Positions 47,594-55,014 of a stretch of 64,000 nt of DNA are shown here, one piece after another (position 1 is the stretch's first letter; each line of letters starts with the position of its first letter). The position numbers and the translations under genes are program-made. Under the pieces are notes generated by a model that had not been told where the DNA came from, did not search any database, and saw only the letters and a program-made list of their open reading frames with translations. Source of the stretch: Mycolicibacter minnesotensis (lineage in GTDB: Bacteria; Actinomycetota; Actinomycetes; Mycobacteriales; Mycobacteriaceae); assembly GCF_010731755.1 (NCBI RefSeq), contig NZ_AP022589.1, forward strand, positions 2,108,001 to 2,172,000, read 5' to 3'.

Positions 47594-48226
47594 CTAGCTC
47601 CTCCCGCGTCCGCGTTGCAGGTAGTGGGCGACCATCTCGATCAACACCCGCCGTTCGGCCTGCCAGTCGACGGGCCCGCCCATGATCATCTGCGCCAGCA
47701 CGATGCCCCGCAAAGCTGCCCAGATCACCTCGGCCACACCGGCATCGGCAGGGTCATCGGAGACCAGTCGCCCCAGCTGGTTGATGGCAGCGTTGGCCTG
47801 CAGCAGGTGTTCGAGGGACTGCTCGCCCAGACGTCCGCGGGTGGCCCGCAGAATCTCGAACGCGGCCAGCGAGGTCGGGCTGGCGTAGCAGCGCCATGCG
47901 GTGTCCACCACGGCCTCAATGCGTTGCCGCAGGCCCAGCTCGCCGACATCGACGGCGGACAGGCTCGTCAGTAGCTCGGTCACGCCGTCGTCGACGACGG
48001 CCATCAGCAGGCCGTTGCGGTCGCCGAAGTGATATTGGATGACCCCCCATGTGACCCCGGCCCGCTCGGCTACGTGCTTGGCGGTCGCCGCACCGAATCC
48101 CTCGTCGGTGATGCAGCGCACCGTCTCGTCGATGATGCGGGCGCGGGTGTCGTCGCCGCGCTTGCGGGGCGCGCTGGTCCGCCGGGTGGGCCCGGTCGGC
48201 CGAACAGAACCAGCGGAAGAAGTCAT
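47594..48226 (-). CDS. TetR-family transcriptional regulator
   Basis: A 210-aa TetR protein. The HTH reads ARIIDETVRCITDEGFGAAT, then AKHVAERAGVTWGVIQYHFG and DRNGLL. The C-terminal domain is helical with a hydrophobic WAALRGIVLAQMIMGG segment. The ATG at 48226 follows TAAAGT by five bases, suggesting a leaderless transcript. It is divergent from the uncharacterised gene at 48265, and a small ATAG-N6-CTAT dyad lies between them. That neighbour is the most probable target. It recalls the Rv0275c/Rv0276 pair, though here the pair lies downstream of ESX-3. Confidence 0.83.
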   Translation of the reverse strand: MTSSAGSVRPTGPTRRTSAPRKRGDDTRARIIDETVRCITDEGFGAATAKHVAERAGVTWGVIQYHFGDRNGLLMAVVDDGVTELLTSLSAVDVGELGLRQRIEAVVDTAWRCYASPTSLAAFEILRATRGRLGEQSLEHLLQANAAINQLGRLVSDDPADAGVAEVIWAALRGIVLAQMIMGGPVDWQAERRVLIEMVAHYLQRGRGRS

Positions 48227-48241
48227 TGTTGACTTTATAAC

Positions 48242-48258
48242 ATAGACAGAACTATTTT
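48242..48258. promoter_or_regulatory. Divergent promoter with ATAG-N6-CTAT dyad
   Basis: The short dyad at 48242-48255 overlaps TATTTT (48253-48258), which lies six bases before the GTG start at 48265. A TetR protein bound here would block that promoter. The site is short, so this is tentative. Confidence 0.35.
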
Positions 48259-48264
48259 TTGGGC

Positions 48265-49491
48265 GTGACCGAATCCAGGTATGCGTCGCTGTCGCGCGAC
48301 GAGTTGGCTGTGCTGGTGCCCGAACTGCTCCTGATCGGACACATGATCGACCGCTCCGGAATGGCTTGGTGCATCTCGGAGTTCGGCCGTGAAGAGATGG
48401 TGCAGATCGCGATCGAGGAGTGGGCGGGCTCAAGCCCCATCTACACCCGGCGCATGCAGCGGGCGCTGGGCTACACCGGCACCGATGTGTTCACCATCTT
48501 CAAAGGCCTGCAGTTCGACATCGGCTCGCCGCCGCAGTTCATGGACTTCCGCTTCACCGTTCACGACCGCTGGAACGGCGAATTCGAGCTGGCCAGCTGC
48601 GGCGCGCTGATCGACGTGGAGCCCATGGGTCACGACTACATCTTCGGCATGTGCCACACCATCGAAGACCCGACCTTCGATGCCACCGCGGTGGCCACCA
48701 ATGTCCACGCGCAGTGCCGCCCGGTGCACCGGCCGCCCCGCACGCCCGCCGACCGGCAACCGCACTGCCACTGGACGGTCATCATCGACGAGTCCTACCC
48801 CCCGGCCCAGCCGATTCCCGCATTGGCCGTGATCAGCGAAACCCGGGCCGCAACGTGGGAACTCAGCGACATCGACTCCCGAGACGAGGGCCTGGCCGAC
48901 TACAGCGGACCGCTGCTGACCGACGTCGACTTCACCGCTTTCTCGCATTCGGCGCTGGTCCGCATCGCCGACGAAGTCTGTCTGCAGATGCACCTGCTCT
49001 ACCTTTCCTTTGCCCTGGCGGTGCGTGCCCGGGCCAGCTCCGACGAGCTGGCCGCATCGGTGGGCCGGCGGCAGCTCACCGGACTGGCCGGTCTGGGCGC
49101 CCAGCGCATCAAGAACGCGATGAAGCTTTCGGCAGATATCGAGGGGGCGCTGCGCACCTTCGAGCTGCACCCGCTGCTCAATCCGATCGGCTACGTGCGG
49201 GCCGACTTCGGTCAGGACACCATTTCGGTGCACCACTCGCCCGCGCATGACGACGGCGCCTGGATCACGTTGTGTTCGCCGCAAGACCTCAAGCCCTTGC
49301 AGGCCATCGCCACCGCGGTCAACCCGCTGCTACGGGTGGAGGTCGAGGGCACCGACGACACCTGGACACTCCGGCTCACCGAAGTCGACGCCGAGGCCAA
49401 GGAACTTCCCGAGGTGATGGTGACCAAAGTCAGCACCGGCGCGGATTTCGTGTTCCGCACCCGCACCTCGCTGCCGTTGACCGTGGTGTGA
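48265..49491 (+). CDS. Uncharacterised protein divergent from TetR
   Basis: A 408-aa soluble protein I cannot assign. The first 75 residues are helical and acidic (LSRDELAVLVPELLLIGHMI, then DRSGMAWCISEFGREEM). The middle contains MDFRFTVHDRWNGEFELASC and a Cys/His-containing HDYIFGMCHTIEDP. The rest alternates sheets and a long helix (LVRIADEVCLQMHLLYLSFA). There is no signal peptide or membrane helix. The GTG at 48265 is supported by TATTTT six bases upstream. Its only clear context is the divergent TetR gene. It may be a counterpart of Rv0276, from memory of the locus only. Confidence 0.7.
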   Translation: MTESRYASLSRDELAVLVPELLLIGHMIDRSGMAWCISEFGREEMVQIAIEEWAGSSPIYTRRMQRALGYTGTDVFTIFKGLQFDIGSPPQFMDFRFTVHDRWNGEFELASCGALIDVEPMGHDYIFGMCHTIEDPTFDATAVATNVHAQCRPVHRPPRTPADRQPHCHWTVIIDESYPPAQPIPALAVISETRAATWELSDIDSRDEGLADYSGPLLTDVDFTAFSHSALVRIADEVCLQMHLLYLSFALAVRARASSDELAASVGRRQLTGLAGLGAQRIKNAMKLSADIEGALRTFELHPLLNPIGYVRADFGQDTISVHHSPAHDDGAWITLCSPQDLKPLQAIATAVNPLLRVEVEGTDDTWTLRLTEVDAEAKELPEVMVTKVSTGADFVFRTRTSLPLTVV

Positions 49492-49597
49492 ATCGGCTGA
49501 TAGCCGCCCGCCCGCCGGTGTGTCGGGGATCCTGGACGGTGTGGCCCCGCCTAGGGTGAGGGCCATTCCAGCCGTTGTCGATCCAAGGTAGTCAGCT

Positions 49598-50302
49598 ATG
49601 TATGACCCGCAGGATGACGAGGCCACCAGAGAAGCGGAAGCTGTCGACGCGACGGACATGGCGCCGACGGTGATGTCGTCTCCCGGTTCCGGTGCTGTTG
49701 TCGACGCTCTTGCCTGGTCGCAGGAGGACGGCAGCGCCGGTGCCGAACCGGTGCCCTACGTCGAGGACCCCTATGACTACGACTTGGGCACCGGCCGCCG
49801 CCCGACGGTGGTGGTGCCCGCCGCGACGGTCCCCGGCCGTCGAGCGCCCTCGCGGTTGCCGCGGATCGCGCTCGGCTTCGGCATCCTGGTAGCGCTGGTC
49901 GCCGTGGCCGGTGCGCTCTACAGCCTGACCCGCAGTCACGACGAAGCGCCGGTCGCGCCCGAGACCAGCTCGGTGCTGCCGCCGGCCCCGTCGCCCAGTG
50001 CACCGCCACCGCCACCGCCGCCGGTGGCCACGACGTCGGTTGTGCCGCCGCCGGTCACCACCACGGAGCCTCCACCGACCACGACGACGGCACCACCCAC
50101 TACGACCACCACGCAGCCACCCACCACGACCACCACCACGACCACCGCTCCGCCCACCACGACGACCACGACGGCTCCGCCCACCACTACGGTGCCGTCG
50201 AGCAGCGCCGAACCGCCGACCACGACCACGCCGATGACCACCGAGTACCTGACGATTCCGTTCGTTCCGGTCCCGATCCCGATCACGGTTCCGCAGAACT
50301 GA
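49598..50302 (+). CDS. Pro/Thr-rich single-pass membrane protein
   Basis: A 234-aa protein with an acidic cytoplasmic N-terminus (about 85 aa, starting MYDPQDDEATREAEAVDATD), one transmembrane helix (IALGFGILVALVAVAGALYS) preceded by basic residues, and an extracytoplasmic tail of Pro- and Thr-repeats, with runs of up to eight Thr, ending in an aliphatic FVPVPIPITV segment. Such tails span or attach to the cell wall and may be O-mannosylated. It sits where M. tuberculosis has Rv0312, which as I recall combines an actin/Hsp70-like domain with a P/T-rich tail. Here no ATPase domain precedes the helix. The exact role is unknown. Confidence 0.7.
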   Translation: MYDPQDDEATREAEAVDATDMAPTVMSSPGSGAVVDALAWSQEDGSAGAEPVPYVEDPYDYDLGTGRRPTVVVPAATVPGRRAPSRLPRIALGFGILVALVAVAGALYSLTRSHDEAPVAPETSSVLPPAPSPSAPPPPPPPVATTSVVPPPVTTTEPPPTTTTAPPTTTTTQPPTTTTTTTTAPPTTTTTTAPPTTTVPSSSAEPPTTTTPMTTEYLTIPFVPVPIPITVPQN

Positions 50303-50394
50303 CGGGCGCCCCAATCTCCTCCGTCGCTGCGGTGGCCGGACCGGGCCGGCGCAGGCACACTGGGGGAGAGCGACCGGGGTGAAAGGGGCTCGCA

Positions 50395-50787
50395 ATGGGC
50401 GACAGCGGTGCGTTCGGATTCGACTCCGAGGACATGGACCGGATGATGCGTGAGGCGGGGGAGGGTCTACGCGCGGCGTTCGATCGTTTCGCCGGGACGT
50501 TCGCCGCTCCCAACGAGCGTGCGGGGTGGAGCGCGATCTTCGCCGATCTGGCCCGCGCGGCCCGCGCCGAGCCGACGACCACCGGTGAGACCGGTGACGG
50601 CGTCTGGGCTATCTACACCGTCGGCGACGACGGGGCCGCGCGGGTGGAACAGGTATATGCCACCGAGATCGATGCCCTGCGCGCCAGTCAGCGCAATCCC
50701 GACCCCAAACGTCGGGTGCGCTTCCTGCCTTATGGGATCGCGGTCGGGGTGCTCGACGACAATGCCGACGGTGACGACGTGACCTAG
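50395..50787 (+). CDS. Conserved small protein, Rv0313-like
   Basis: A 130-aa acidic protein with no signal or membrane helix. It starts MGDSGAFGFDSEDMDRMMRE and contains a beta-rich second half (GVWAIYTVGDDGAARVEQVY, then RVRFLPYGIAVGVLDD). The ATG has AAAGGGG upstream. Length and place agree with M. tuberculosis Rv0313. It follows the P/T-rich membrane protein gene by 92 nt. Function unknown. Confidence 0.7.
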   Translation: MGDSGAFGFDSEDMDRMMREAGEGLRAAFDRFAGTFAAPNERAGWSAIFADLARAARAEPTTTGETGDGVWAIYTVGDDGAARVEQVYATEIDALRASQRNPDPKRRVRFLPYGIAVGVLDDNADGDDVT

Positions 50788-50845
50788 GCCACGCCCCTGG
50801 GCTTGTCCTGTTTGACACCGGTGCGCGGTGGGTTAGATTGCCAGC

Positions 50846-51760
50846 GTGCCTGAGATGAACCGCCGTCAAGTAATGCTGATGCTGGGTGCCGGCGCCTTGG
50901 CCGCCGCAGCGCCCAACCCGCAGGCCAGAGCTGTTCCTGCGGTTCCCGGTGCGCCCGGCGACCCGGCGCAGCCCCCGGCTGCTCCGGTTGACCCCGCCGC
51001 GCCGGCCGCACCCGCGGCCGCTGCGGCCAAGCCCGGCGGCTTCATCTGGCATGACGAATTCGACGGCCCGGCCGGATCGGCCCCCGATCGGTCCAAGTGG
51101 ACGATCTCCAATCACCGCACGCCGATCCGTCGCCCGGTCGGCTGGGACCGGCCCGAGTACTTCTACCAGTACCGCGACAGCCGCAAGAACGTCTTCCTCG
51201 ACGGCAATTCCAACCTGGTGATCCGCGGCACCCAGGAAGGCAACACCTTCTTCGGCGGTCTGGTGCACGGCAACTGGCGCGGCGGAATCGGGACCACCTG
51301 GGAAGCCCGGATCAAGCTCAACTGCCAGACCGCGGGCTGCTGGCCGGGCTGGTGGCTGTCCAACGACGACCCGGGCCGCGAAGGCGAAATCGATCTGATG
51401 GAGTGGTACGGCAACGGGGAATGGCCGTCGGGCACCACCGTGCACGCCAACCCGTATGGCACCGCGTTCGAGACCCATGCGATCCCGGTCGATGGCAACT
51501 GGCACAACTGGCGGGTCACCTGGAACCAGAGCGGCATGTACTTCTGGCAGGACTACGTCGAGGGGATGGAGCCCTACTTCAGCGTCCCGGCAGTCGGCAT
51601 CGAGAACCTGGAGGAGCCGGGCCGGGAGTGGCCGTTCAACGACCCGGGCTACACGGTGTTCCCGATCCTGAACCTGGCCATCGGCGGATCCGGTGGCGGT
51701 GACGCCCGGGTGGGCAGCTACCCGGCCGACATGCTCATCGACTGGGTGCGGGTGTTCTAG
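50846..51760 (+). CDS. Exported GH16 glycosidase (beta-1,3-glucanase-like)
   Basis: A 304-aa exported glycoside hydrolase of family 16. The twin-arginine signal is NRRQVMLMLGAGALAAAA, followed by an Ala/Pro-rich linker to about residue 65. The catalytic motif ExDxxE is intact in EIDLMEWYGNGEW, and the jelly-roll aromatic residues (GWWLSNDDPG, WHNWRVTWNQ, YFWQDYVEG) are present. It should cleave beta-1,3 or mixed-linkage glucans outside the cell. It matches M. tuberculosis Rv0315. TAGATT six bases before the GTG at 50846 supports a leaderless start there; an ATG three codons later is also possible. Confidence 0.88.
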   Translation: MPEMNRRQVMLMLGAGALAAAAPNPQARAVPAVPGAPGDPAQPPAAPVDPAAPAAPAAAAAKPGGFIWHDEFDGPAGSAPDRSKWTISNHRTPIRRPVGWDRPEYFYQYRDSRKNVFLDGNSNLVIRGTQEGNTFFGGLVHGNWRGGIGTTWEARIKLNCQTAGCWPGWWLSNDDPGREGEIDLMEWYGNGEWPSGTTVHANPYGTAFETHAIPVDGNWHNWRVTWNQSGMYFWQDYVEGMEPYFSVPAVGIENLEEPGREWPFNDPGYTVFPILNLAIGGSGGGDARVGSYPADMLIDWVRVF

Positions 51761-52641
51761 AGGGGGCTCACCTCTCCGGTCTCCGTACTGCCCTCCTGAG
51801 CATTCAGCCAGGCCACGCCCGCCTCGGCGGCCCGGATCAGCGCGCCCCGTTCGCCGAAATAGGAAGCGATCAAGCCGAACCCGGGCAGTGACCCGAGGTA
51901 CTGGTAGAGCTTCTTGGGATGCGGACGTTTGGTCACCTCGTCGAACGTCGCACGCAGGATTCCCGCCAGCTGCCAGACGGTCCGGGTGATCACCACCGGC
52001 GTCGATTCGGTGATGGCCTTCAGCGGCTTCCAGCCCGGCGGTGGTGTCTCGGGCAATGGCGCGGGGTCGGGCTGCGCGGGAATGTCCACGCTCTCGGTCA
52101 GATGCCGCCCGCACAACACCTCGGCCAGCAGCCTGACCTGCTCGCGCCGGTCGGTGACGCCGTACTCGCGCGCTATCGCGCACAGCACGATGGCGTGATT
52201 GACGAAACCCGCCAAATCACCCACCGGCAGCACCCGCGACAGGAAGCCGAACGCCCCAGGGGAAGCCACTACCAGGGTGTTCAGCGCCCCAACCCGATGC
52301 ACCCACCAGTGCACCCGCTGCTCGCGGCTCATCCGGTCCCACGCTGCTGTGCCGGGCAGGTCCGCGGCATTGATCAGCTGCGCCCCGGCGTTGAGGGCGC
52401 GATTGGTGACGCTGGGGCCGCGGCCGGCCTCGTGCCGGCGCCGCCGGAGCTGAAACCTGCGGATGCGATGGCTCAGGCCGCGCGGCGGCGTGAGCAGTCG
52501 GCGGGTGCGCCTGCGCAGCCCTATCGGATCGGCCTGCGAGAGCAGGTCGAGCAGCGGGTCGATGACCGCGACCGCGCGGCTCAACGCATCGGCGACCTCG
52601 GCGTCGGTGAGGGTGGCGTGCGGCTTCGGGAATAGGCCCAT
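51757..52641 (-). CDS. Uncharacterised protein, helical, basic
   Basis: A 294-aa protein not assigned to a family. It has an Arg-rich segment near residues 43-75, a conserved-looking MSREQRVHWWVHRVGALNTL and a C-terminal GSLPGFGLIASYFGERGALI. One moderately hydrophobic region (NTLVVASPGAFGFLSRVLPV, then GDLAGFVNHAIVLCAIA) might be membrane-associated. The ATG at 52641 (MGLFPKPHATLTD) is preferred over a start 22 codons upstream. It converges with the GH16 gene, the two stops overlapping. Function unknown. Confidence 0.6.
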   Translation of the reverse strand: MGLFPKPHATLTDAEVADALSRAVAVIDPLLDLLSQADPIGLRRRTRRLLTPPRGLSHRIRRFQLRRRRHEAGRGPSVTNRALNAGAQLINAADLPGTAAWDRMSREQRVHWWVHRVGALNTLVVASPGAFGFLSRVLPVGDLAGFVNHAIVLCAIAREYGVTDRREQVRLLAEVLCGRHLTESVDIPAQPDPAPLPETPPPGWKPLKAITESTPVVITRTVWQLAGILRATFDEVTKRPHPKKLYQYLGSLPGFGLIASYFGERGALIRAAEAGVAWLNAQEGSTETGEVSPL

Positions 52642-52817
52642 ACCGGTGATTGTGCCTTTGCCACGGATCGCCGAAGCGACAAACCGCTGCTGGACGTCTG
52701 CAGCCAAACGATTAGGCAGTACCCGGCGCTGTGGGCAGGGTTTGTTTCCTGTGAGATTTCATGTGCTGTTGCAAAGAAAAAACATGGTGGACACATATCG
52801 TGGTTAGCCTTTGGGCC

Positions 52818-53288
52818 ATGAGAATCGTCGCCGCTTCAGTCATGCTCGCTGCTGCGCTCACGGGCGTGGTCACACCTGTCACAGCCTCCGCGGACGGGCC
52901 CGTCCCCAGCCCGGATGAGGTTCTCGGCGTCATGGCCGAGCTGACCAACCCGGACATCCCCGCGGTGGCCAAGGGCAACATCGTCGCCCCCGGGTTCTCC
53001 CCGGAGGAGGCGCAGACCATCGACCAGCGTCTGCGTGAGTCCCAAGAGGCCGGCCTGCTGCCGTACCACTTCGTGGTGAGCGACATCCAGCCCGCGCCGG
53101 GCAATTTCGCCGGTGCGACGGTCACGTCCGAGGGCGGCTTTCACGACCAGAGCGCGCCCGAGCACATTGTTTTGACTGAGCAGGGCGGGCGGTGGCTGAT
53201 CACGCATGACACCGCGGTGACGGCGCTGGACAACTTCTGGCACAACGCCAACCGGCCGTTCGTGCCGATCGTCCCGTGGGTTAAGTAA
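52818..53288 (+). CDS. MTB12/CFP2-like low-molecular-weight secreted antigen
   Basis: A 156-aa secreted protein with a classic signal peptide (MRIVAASVMLAAALTGVVTP, cleavage likely at ASA before DGPVP). The mature part has the MTB12 pattern: PSPDEVLGVMAELTNPDIPA, KGNIVAPGFSP, and the closing LDNFWHNANRPFVPIVP. This NTF2-like family is abundant in mycobacterial culture filtrates; its role is not established. TAGCCT seven bases before the ATG suggests a leaderless transcript. A strong hairpin follows 29 nt after the stop, next to the left end of the integrated island. Confidence 0.82.
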   Translation: MRIVAASVMLAAALTGVVTPVTASADGPVPSPDEVLGVMAELTNPDIPAVAKGNIVAPGFSPEEAQTIDQRLRESQEAGLLPYHFVVSDIQPAPGNFAGATVTSEGGFHDQSAPEHIVLTEQGGRWLITHDTAVTALDNFWHNANRPFVPIVPWVK

Positions 53289-53317
53289 CGGGCTTTCCCG
53301 GTATTCGCACTCGGCGG

Positions 53318-53341
53318 CCCCGCGACACCCGTGTCGCGGGG
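53318..53341 (+). terminator. Strong hairpin after the MTB12-like gene
   Basis: An 11-bp perfect stem, CCCCGCGACAC and its complement, closed by a two-base CC loop. It lies 29 nt after the stop and has no U-tract. It insulates the gene from the integrated element that begins 16 nt further on. Confidence 0.65.
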
Positions 53342-53356
53342 GTTCGCGCTATCTGC

Positions 53357-53405
53357 GGAGCCGATGACGGGAATCGAACCCGCGTATTCAGCTTGGGAAG
53401 CTGAT
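53357..53405. repeat. Left attachment-site repeat (attL), 49 bp
   Basis: This copy is identical over 49 bases to 58063-58111 and diverges on both sides. It represents the 3' part of tRNA-Gly from the anticodon stem through most of CCA. It lacks the 5' half, so it is not a functional tRNA gene. It marks the outer edge of the integrated island. Confidence 0.9.
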
Positions 53406-53608
53406 TCAGTGCGTGCGTCGCTGGCCGGTGGAGTGCATCGGGGCCTATGACCAGTGAGTTTGGGTACATCAGCGTGCGCCGTGGCGGATGGATGTCTCGG
53501 TGAAAAGTGACACGCTCGTGACAGCGGGACTCAAGTAGGCGCAGTGAAAACGTGGTCACGGGTTCTGTGCCGCCATTCCCGTTGTAAAGTCTCCGCCGGG
53601 AGGGTCGG

Positions 53609-54532
53609 TTGAACGCTACTGGGCACTATCAAGTGTGGAACGGCAACGAATGGCAAGACTATTGCCTTCGTTTGTTGAAGGCTCGGTACGCTAATCATCG
53701 GCTACAAGAGGTGCCGGATCGTGACCGGGGAGACCTTGGCGTTGAGGCATTCACGCACGACGGCGTAGCATTTCAGTGCTATGCAGCGGAAGAGCCGCTT
53801 GATGTAAAAGAGCTGTATGAAAAGCAACGGAGCAAGCTTACTTCCGATCTAAACAAACTAAATAGAGCGACAAAACGCCAAGAGCTAATCGCACTCTTTA
53901 ACGGCGTGAAGATCCACACATACGTCTTTATGGTTCCCAGGCATGAATCGAAGGAACTTGTAAAACATGCGCAAGCTAAAGCGTTAGAGGTTCGCGGCTG
54001 GAACCTGCCGTTCATTGCAGACGATTTCGCCATTACCGTCGAAACTGATGAAAATTATGACTGCGAACGCGATCAAATATGGTCCATACCGCGCCCACTG
54101 ATAGACGACCGGCCAATAGGCGGTGTGGAGATCGCAAAGTGGCAAGAGCAGAACAACCCACTATTCTTAGACGCCGAGCGCAAGCTACGCGACTTGGGGC
54201 TGGTAGGCGAAAGTTTGTCGGCGGCACTGCGTACACTGCTCTCAGGGTATCTAAAAGGTGAGAACATGTTGACGAGCTTGCGAAGTAGCTTTCCGGACGG
54301 ATGGCAGGCAGTAGAGAGAGTGAAGTCTATGAAGGAGGACTTGCTTGCTCTCGAATACCCGCCGGGCGCAGCCGAAACACTGGGCGACGTAAAGTTGATC
54401 GCCGAGGAGTTGGCGAAGGAAATTTGCATGGCGGCGCCGACCGTCGACCAACAATCGGCGCGTGCGCTCGCGTGGTCAGCCGTTGCAGATTGGGTATTCC
54501 GCTGCCCGTTGGACTTTGTGGGTTCAGAATGA
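53609..54532 (+). CDS. Putative nuclease effector of the island cassette (REase-like N-terminus)
   Basis: A 307-aa protein. The first 60 residues look like a PD-(D/E)xK restriction-endonuclease fold: a helix with GNEWQDYCLRLLKARY (E14), then RGDLGVEAF (D42, E46) and a strand VAFQCYA (Q56), where the usual QxK is QCY. Residues 65-115 are Lys-rich and helical, then IHTYVFMVPRHESKEL and a helical C-terminal half. I infer it is the effector of an ABC-three-component system, with the second half serving as the shared docking domain. The start is TTG at 53609, with GGGAGGG five bases upstream. It overlaps the next gene by 4 bp (ATGA). A family search was not possible, so the nuclease call is tentative. 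Confidence 0.55.
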   Translation: MNATGHYQVWNGNEWQDYCLRLLKARYANHRLQEVPDRDRGDLGVEAFTHDGVAFQCYAAEEPLDVKELYEKQRSKLTSDLNKLNRATKRQELIALFNGVKIHTYVFMVPRHESKELVKHAQAKALEVRGWNLPFIADDFAITVETDENYDCERDQIWSIPRPLIDDRPIGGVEIAKWQEQNNPLFLDAERKLRDLGLVGESLSAALRTLLSGYLKGENMLTSLRSSFPDGWQAVERVKSMKEDLLALEYPPGAAETLGDVKLIAEELAKEICMAAPTVDQQSARALAWSAVADWVFRCPLDFVGSE

Positions 54533-55014
54533 CTTCGGTCGAAGCGGTGGAGGAACTATTCTCCGGCCGGTCCACGAGAATTGGGTTCAGGCGCAGGAAT
54601 GATTCTATTCCTGGCGACTTGCGTATTTCATGGAGGTTGGCGGTTCTTTGTCTACTACTGGCTCGATTTCGAGCGAAGACGGCGAGGATCGAACATTTGC
54701 ACACACTGTGGTGGGCGATACGCTCTGAGAACTCTCGCGACCTGATTATCCGGTGGTTCGACAATAAGCCCATACCAGATGAAATAATCGTCAGATTTGA
54801 TCCCTCACTCACGCAGACGATCGACTTAGCTGTTGGTCAGGGTCTAGTTAAGTCCGACGGCCGTGGGAGTGTAAAGCTTTCTCCGACAGGCGTGGCGATG
54901 GCTCAGGCCGCAGGAACGAGAGACGGCGTTCTCGCAGACGAAAAGAGCTTTCTTGAAAGGCTACCTAGAAATATCTCACAAAAGGCGATGAAAGAGATGA
55001 CGGAATGGCGTTAG
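54529..55014 (+). CDS. Small winged-helix-like middle component of the island cassette
   Basis: A 161-aa protein. It begins MTSVEAVEELFSGRSTRIGF and has a helix block (ISWRLAVLCLLLARFRAKTA, then IEHLHTLWWAI). The second half looks like a winged helix, with LTQTIDLAVGQGLVKSDG followed by the turn SVKLSPTGVAMAQA. It lies between the effector-like gene (4-bp overlap) and the ABC ATPase gene (10-bp overlap), so the three are translated together. Size, place and fold fit the middle component of ABC-3C conflict systems, where it is thought to bridge ATPase and effector. The assignment is by layout; I do not recognise the exact family. Confidence 0.5.
   Translation: MTSVEAVEELFSGRSTRIGFRRRNDSIPGDLRISWRLAVLCLLLARFRAKTARIEHLHTLWWAIRSENSRDLIIRWFDNKPIPDEIIVRFDPSLTQTIDLAVGQGLVKSDGRGSVKLSPTGVAMAQAAGTRDGVLADEKSFLERLPRNISQKAMKEMTEWR

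Larger units (their letters stand above)
53289..53608. other. Non-coding stretch with hairpin and att repeat
   Basis: This 320-base stretch holds the MTB12-like gene's hairpin, the 49-bp repeat, and then the start of the island. Between 53406 and 53608 I see no gene. A TAAAGT at 53585-53590 could be part of the promoter for the island cassette. Confidence 0.5.

Noticed and set aside
50000..50240. ACC-rich repeats that might suggest a microsatellite or CRISPR-like array
   Set aside because: They encode the Pro/Thr tail of a membrane protein in frame; there are no spaced identical repeats with unique spacers.
53357..53405. Apparent second tRNA-Gly gene
   Set aside because: Only the 3' part from the anticodon stem onward matches; the acceptor 5' strand and D arm are absent. 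It is the att duplication.
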